From the NCBI RefSeq assembly GCF_037126465.1, contig NC_088209.1, forward strand, positions 24,247,146 through 24,311,145: 64,000 nucleotides of DNA, in the 5' to 3' direction. Shown piece by piece: positions 59,701 through 64,000 of this stretch. The position numbers and the translations under genes are program-made. The stretch's first letter is position 1; each line of letters begins with the position of its first letter. This DNA comes from Ornithodoros turicata (taxonomy: Eukaryota > Arthropoda > Arachnida > Ixodida > Argasidae). The notes under the pieces are model-generated. The model did no database searches, was not told the DNA's origin, and was given only the letters and a program-made list of their open reading frames with translations.

Positions 59701-62700
59701 CTGGAAATTCATGAGGTCTAGTTAAGGACCATTCGCTGTTATGCCTTCTTGTAAAAGGCAGAGAGCTCTGACTGCAGGCTATTGTGAAACTCGCTAGGTT
59801 GAAGCAGCGAGCTGCGTTCATTTTTTCTGCCATCGCACGATTGAAAAAAGACTGTACTAAGCGGTACAAAGGGGGCTTCAGGAAAGGTGTCCGAACGTGC
59901 GCTAGTTTACGTTTCGGAAGGATACAGGCACAACCATAAGGTGCTCTAATGTCTGTTTCCTTCTTTCTTTCATTTTCCTTTCTTTCCTTTTTCTTTTTCA
60001 TTTTTTTTCTTTTGTTCCTTTTTGTTGTGGAATAGCAAGCCGGCTCTTTGCCTGGCTAACCTTTCCTTTAATAAACATATACCCCCCCCCCCTATAAGCT
60101 GCGCTTTTCTGGTCGACGGGAGCCCCACAGCTACAAGCAGCAAGTTAAAACTGAACACAGTTGAGTACGCCTAGATGAGTACATTTCCTTACAATAATTA
60201 GTGTCTAACTGTTACCGAGAGCTCTTGAGATATTGAAATTGTCGTGTTCCTGAGGAGGGCAGTGAAATTGGGCGGTGAGGTAAAAAGGCAGCTCCCTGGA
60301 ACTTCGCTGCAACTTCACTCACGACTGCCTAACCCATACATTTGGTTTGGAACTCTGCTCTCGTAAAGCACGCTTCCCTTGACGGTTAAAATCGTAAGGT
60401 GAAGCCGATTTGCTGGTGCCACGACAGTTTTCTAAAGTGCGCTTCACCTTACGCTTGCAGGTGAGAAGCAAGCCGACTTGACGTTGACGTGACAATTTTG
60501 TAAGGCGAGCTTCACCTAGTGTTGCAAAGTATAAGGAGAAGCCGACTTGCAGATTGCAACACCGGCCGAAAGAACGCCATCGAAATATGAGCGGCTCCCG
60601 AGTTGAGGCTTTTGCTTCGGTTTGGAGCGTATTTAGAAGGTTATGACCTCTGGGTTACACCTATAGAAGTTAAAGAGCCAGCAGCAATAGTAGAGGAGGC
60701 TACGATACGAAAACTTGGACGTATCACGAGGTTTTATTAAATGAAATTTGCCACTTCCTTTTTGCCTCTTCGCTTTATGAGATTATTGCAGGTATTAACA
60801 TGAATGTTCTGCTCGGAAGCAGCTAATAGGAAATATGCATGCTCCTTTAAGGAATCGAAACTGGCTGCCAGTGCGTCGGGGTGACGAGGTTTTTTGTACA
60901 TTTTGTCGTCGCAGCGTTTTCAGCGTCAAGACAAATCTTCCACCAACTATATTTCCCACCCGCTATTTTACCCGCCATATTCGCCAGCGAAATCCCTCTC
61001 GTGAGAACGTGAGAACAGCTCTCACGTGGATATCTGTGCTCGCACTTCGCTGTACCGAATTTGCTAAATTTCCGCAGCAAATGAATTCTCGACTCGACAT
61101 GTGAGTGTCTTTTCGCTTTGGCAAGAGCATACACGGTGTCCCAGAAAACGTGTCATTGAATTATAATAAAAAAAGACTATGCCACATAGAATCATGCGGT
61201 CAACGACATTTGTTCTTACTATGTTTTTGCCACTTCCTGATGTGAATGTCATGTAACGTAAGTTTAATTATGTAAATTTTTGCGAACTGAACTCAAAAAA
61301 TTCGCCAAGTGAAGGTCACTTTTTTACCCCACCAATGTGAAGAGGGTGCCGAATTTATACTCAAATTAATGCTAATTGACGGGGATATTGAGGAGCTGTC
61401 GTGTCGGAAAAAATAGCCGAAAATCATGCTCTACGGAGCTCCCAGAGGGCGCTCGACGAATTTTTCAGGGCAGTCGTTGTCATTTCGACGACAGGAAGTA
61501 GGAAACCCAGCCCACACCGGCATGGTAGAAAGAAATGACACAGACATGGCTTATCACGTCCGGCTTCGGCTGGGACCATACCTTCCCTCTCCCAATTTCA
61601 GGAACTGTCACTTTTTCTACTATCACCCTGTGGGCTGGGTTTCCAACCTCCTTTCGTTGGACTTAGAGCGATTGCGCTCAACAAGTCGTCGCTCGTTATG
61701 CTCAAGAACTCCGAGAAACATCATGTTCGACTATTTTTCCCGATAGAATAGATCCTGGATATTAGTGTCAATTATCATGAATCTGAGTAAATTCGGCACG
61801 CTCTTCATGTTGGTGGGGTAAAAAAGTGACCTCGGCACATTTTCAAGTTGACTTCGCAAAAATTACATAATTAAACTTACGTTACATCAGGAGGTGGCAA
61901 AAACCTATAGTAAGAACAAATGCCATTGACCGCATGATTCTAGTTGGCGTGTTTTTTTTTTATTAGAATTCAATGACATGTTTTCTGGGACACCCTGTAT
62001 GTATGTTTTCCCGTCATTCACTTTGGATTGTCAACAACAACAACTTTATTTAAATGATGATGAGTGGGAAGATACCCTACCCCATTGCTGGCGATTTTCC
62101 AATTTCATTAGACGCTAGAAAAGCAGGTTGAGCACAAGTGAGTCCCTTTGCGTGCTTTTATTTGTACACGAAGTAGTAGGTATTCACTTGCCCTTTCACG
62201 TAATATTAGTTGTTCATTGTAGTGGTGTATACTGCCACGTAAATTAGGCTGTTATAGTCATCAAGTCCGTTTTTAGTAACAACTGTTTTAGCACAAACCT
62301 TTCTTCGGGGATGCTATACGATTGCGTTAGTGAAGACGTCGTAATCCTCCGCTTCCTGGTCCTTAAAATTTGTGAAATTCCTACGATTCCCTAGAATTCG
62401 TTCCCTTTAGAGATATTTGCAGCATGCGTAATCCTGAGTGGCTTGCACTGTATGCTCTAAGCGACCTTTCCCGAGGACTTGCTGTATGTGCTACAGGCTT
62501 ACGTTCGGATATAACGGGGCAGAAATTGTCGCTAAAGTAAACTAGACTCACTACGTAAGCTTCGGAGCTTATTTAGTGACTCTAGAGTAATCATTGTGCC
62601 AATTACAGGGATCATGAACTACAAGTTCCAACCAGAGCGGGTTATCCCAAAGTAGGACACAGATAGACGAGGCACGCCTTGTTATAGGTACTTGCGGTTA

Positions 62701-63343
62701 CCATAGTGCATGAAATTTAAATCGGATACAAGGTTAACATCTTTGCATCCCACAAGATCTCATATGACGTTAAGTGTACGGGTAACTACTAGAGCGGATT
62801 ATTCCAAAGCGGATATGGAGATAAAAATGGCTCAGAATGTTAAGTACCGGGTACGGTGGTGCATGAAATTTAAATCGCATTCATGTTTAACATCTCCGCG
62901 TCTCCTAAGGGCTCGTAAAACGGCAGCGTATACTAAAATTTTATGTCAGAAGCCGCAAAGCTCGTTTGCTTCCATGTCGTAACCACGAACATAAACGCTG
63001 CAGCTATTTATTAAACTAGAACTCTTGTAGAATGATGCGGATCAATTCTTGCATACTGTGGCACTATTTTAAGACGCGTATTTTTACATCATCCACCGAG
63101 GTCGCTGCAAGAAGTACATCGTTATGCCTTCGTTACGTGAATATTACTTTGCCATGCTGTTACAGCTATGGGTGCCGTTATGCTTACCTTCATTTTGGCA
63201 ATGAGCTGCTGTTGATCCCGCTGTGCATCAGCGTTACCGGGGGAGGTGTGGCGCCACATCTTCAAGGCAATTGAAGAGTACGTAAATATGAGCACTAACA
63301 TGGGTGTCAGGAATGTCACGGTGAAGATGACCGCTGTGTACAC
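59479..63343 (-). CDS. Peptide-type GPCR, 3' exons (TM5 to TM7), partial
   Basis: Two coding exons of a third rhodopsin-like receptor. Exon 63343-63188 (52 codons, acceptor tctttcag, donor gtaagcata) encodes TM5 (VYTAVIFTVTFLTPMLVLIF) and the third loop. Exon 59700-59479 (74 codons, acceptor atttccag, donor gtgaatag) begins VVKMLATVVLMF and carries TM6 CWLPIH, a third extracellular loop, and TM7 HWLSMANSFVNPIIY followed by FMSDNFR. The HWLxxxNSxxNPIIY pattern is typical of NPFF, SIFamide and orexin-like neuropeptide receptors; this is family knowledge, not proof. TM1 to TM4 must lie beyond the right edge of the window. The 3.5-kb intron between the exons contains a LINE tail and an 866-bp fold-back element. 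Confidence 0.85.
60020..60092 (+). repeat. LINE family A 3' end with C11 tail
   Basis: GTGGAATAGCAAGCCGGCTC, GGCTAACCTTTCC, AATAAACATATA and 11 C (60082-60092). In the intron of the third GPCR. A shorter piece (GGAGTAGCAAGCCG) lies near 59405. Confidence 0.75.
60360..60560. repeat. Degenerate tandem of GTAAGGTGAAGCCGACTTG units
   Basis: Three diverged units of about 70-90 bp containing AAGGTGAAGCCGA and GCGCTTCACCTTA in alternating orientation. Confidence 0.4.
61132..61997. mobile_element. 866-bp TA-flanked fold-back element
   Basis: Ends CACGGTGTCCCAGAAAACGT and, complemented, CAGGGTGTCCCAGAAAACAT, each next to TA (61130-61131, 61998-61999). The arms remain complementary almost to the centre (GGAAACCCAGCCCACA and TGTGGGCTGGGTTTCC at 61501 and 61629). 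No transposase. In the intron of the third GPCR. Confidence 0.85.
62036..62095 (-). repeat. (GTT)n-tailed retroelement end
   Basis: Plus strand CAACAACAACAACTTTATTT, then ATGATGATGAGTGGGAAG. Confidence 0.45.
63188..63343 (-). CDS. Third GPCR: TM5 exon
   Basis: 156 nt in phase 0 at both ends. TM5 with two prolines is followed by a basic third loop ending QQQLIAKMK. Confidence 0.85.
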
Positions 63344-64000
63344 CTGAAAGACGGATACGTGCTTCAATACGTGCTCCCTTGTGTGTATGTATTCACACGA
63401 GGGAGATACCACGGAATATTGTAGAGGAAGAAAAAGCAAAAAAGAAAGAAAGAAACTGCTCAAGCGGGTAGAAACCCGCATCGCGGTTTCTTCGCGGTTC
63501 GCATACGATACGACACATACGACGCCTTTTGACAGACGACATCTTTTTGTGTCAATTTCGATATCAGATAATTGGCCACAAAAAGGCGTACTCCCTCCTC
63601 TCTCTTCGAACCAACCCTATCGTTCGTGACCATGGTTGGCGCAGAGCGTACTATGTTGTGAAGTTCAGTTTTTAGAGCGCGTGGTTTATAAAATGGACAT
63701 GGTCCCTTCTACGAGCAGTGTAGATGATCGCTCACAAGAGCGTCGCCGAATGCAGAGACTATGCGGAGACGTCGTGAAGCCGAAACAGAGGAACAACGAA
63801 AGTTAGTGAGAGCTTGTGAGAGCTAGGAACAGTTAGGAACAGTTAGGAACAGTTAGGAACAGTTAGGAACAGTTAGGAATAGTTAGGGGTCGATAGAAGT
63901 GGATAGTGGTAGTGGGTGGACACAGCGGTGCGCGGCCGTCGTCAGTTACATATGCGAATACGTTTACTGCTAACCATTAATTCCGCAGCATTAATTAAAT
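63344..64000. other. Right end, upstream intron of the third GPCR
   Basis: No TM1-TM4 exon seen. It contains the 10-bp tandem repeat below. Confidence 0.4.
63824..63888. repeat. 10-bp tandem repeat AGTTAGGAAC, about six units
   Basis: Five to six almost identical units; the last has one change (AGTTAGGAAT). Confidence 0.85.

Noticed and set aside
61426..61746. 106-codon plus-strand frame
   Set aside because: It lies in the self-complementary centre of the fold-back element, and its translation reflects the inverted repeat.
63824..63888. Interstitial telomere
   Set aside because: The unit is 10 bp, not TTAGG alone.
1..64000. CRISPR array, prokaryotic operon or phage
   Set aside because: No regularly spaced direct repeats. 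Coding content is spliced eukaryotic exons.

Overview
The window looks like animal nuclear DNA, most likely from a tick or another chelicerate. This is an inference: coding exons are small, sit in introns of up to 9.7 kb, and have GT-AG splice sites. The recognisable proteins are a CYP4-clan cytochrome P450 and rhodopsin-like receptors, and the rest is crowded with RNase-H-bearing LINEs, tRNA-derived SINEs and small TA-flanked or fold-back DNA elements. No prokaryotic operon, CRISPR array or rRNA is visible, and the species cannot be named.

Layout. 1-16.7 kb is gene-poor: interspersed repeats, a 414-bp MITE, SINE and LINE fragments, and one doubtful small secreted-peptide frame (12812-13033, minus). 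16.76-24.12 kb (minus) is a complete 11-exon CYP4-clan P450 of 516 residues, for which every splice phase agrees. 25.42-39.23 kb (minus) is a complete 5-exon peptide-type GPCR of 363 residues whose introns hold a hAT MITE, LINE and SINE fragments and a palindromic tRNA-like pair. 40.48-41.75 kb (plus) is a second, single-exon, divergent GPCR of 423 residues, head-to-head with the first about 1.25 kb away. 42.3-44.7 kb (plus) is a decayed LINE with reverse transcriptase and RNase H. 44.7-58.8 kb is repeats: Tc1/mariner-type MITEs, a Tigger/pogo-like remnant with a LINE nested in it, and several hairpins. 58.8-63.3 kb (minus) holds the 3' exons (TM5 to TM7, perhaps the C-tail) of a third GPCR whose 5' part lies beyond the window.

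Function. The P450 is expected to be a membrane-anchored ER monooxygenase. The three receptors are expected to be plasma-membrane signalling proteins, two of them peptide-type. Nothing in the sequence ties the P450 to the receptors. The most unusual signals are LINE 3' ends that finish in long C tracts, two short introns that are stop-free multiples of three, a MITE family with 6-bp target duplications, a GPCR missing several class-A core residues, and five near-perfect local inverted duplications.
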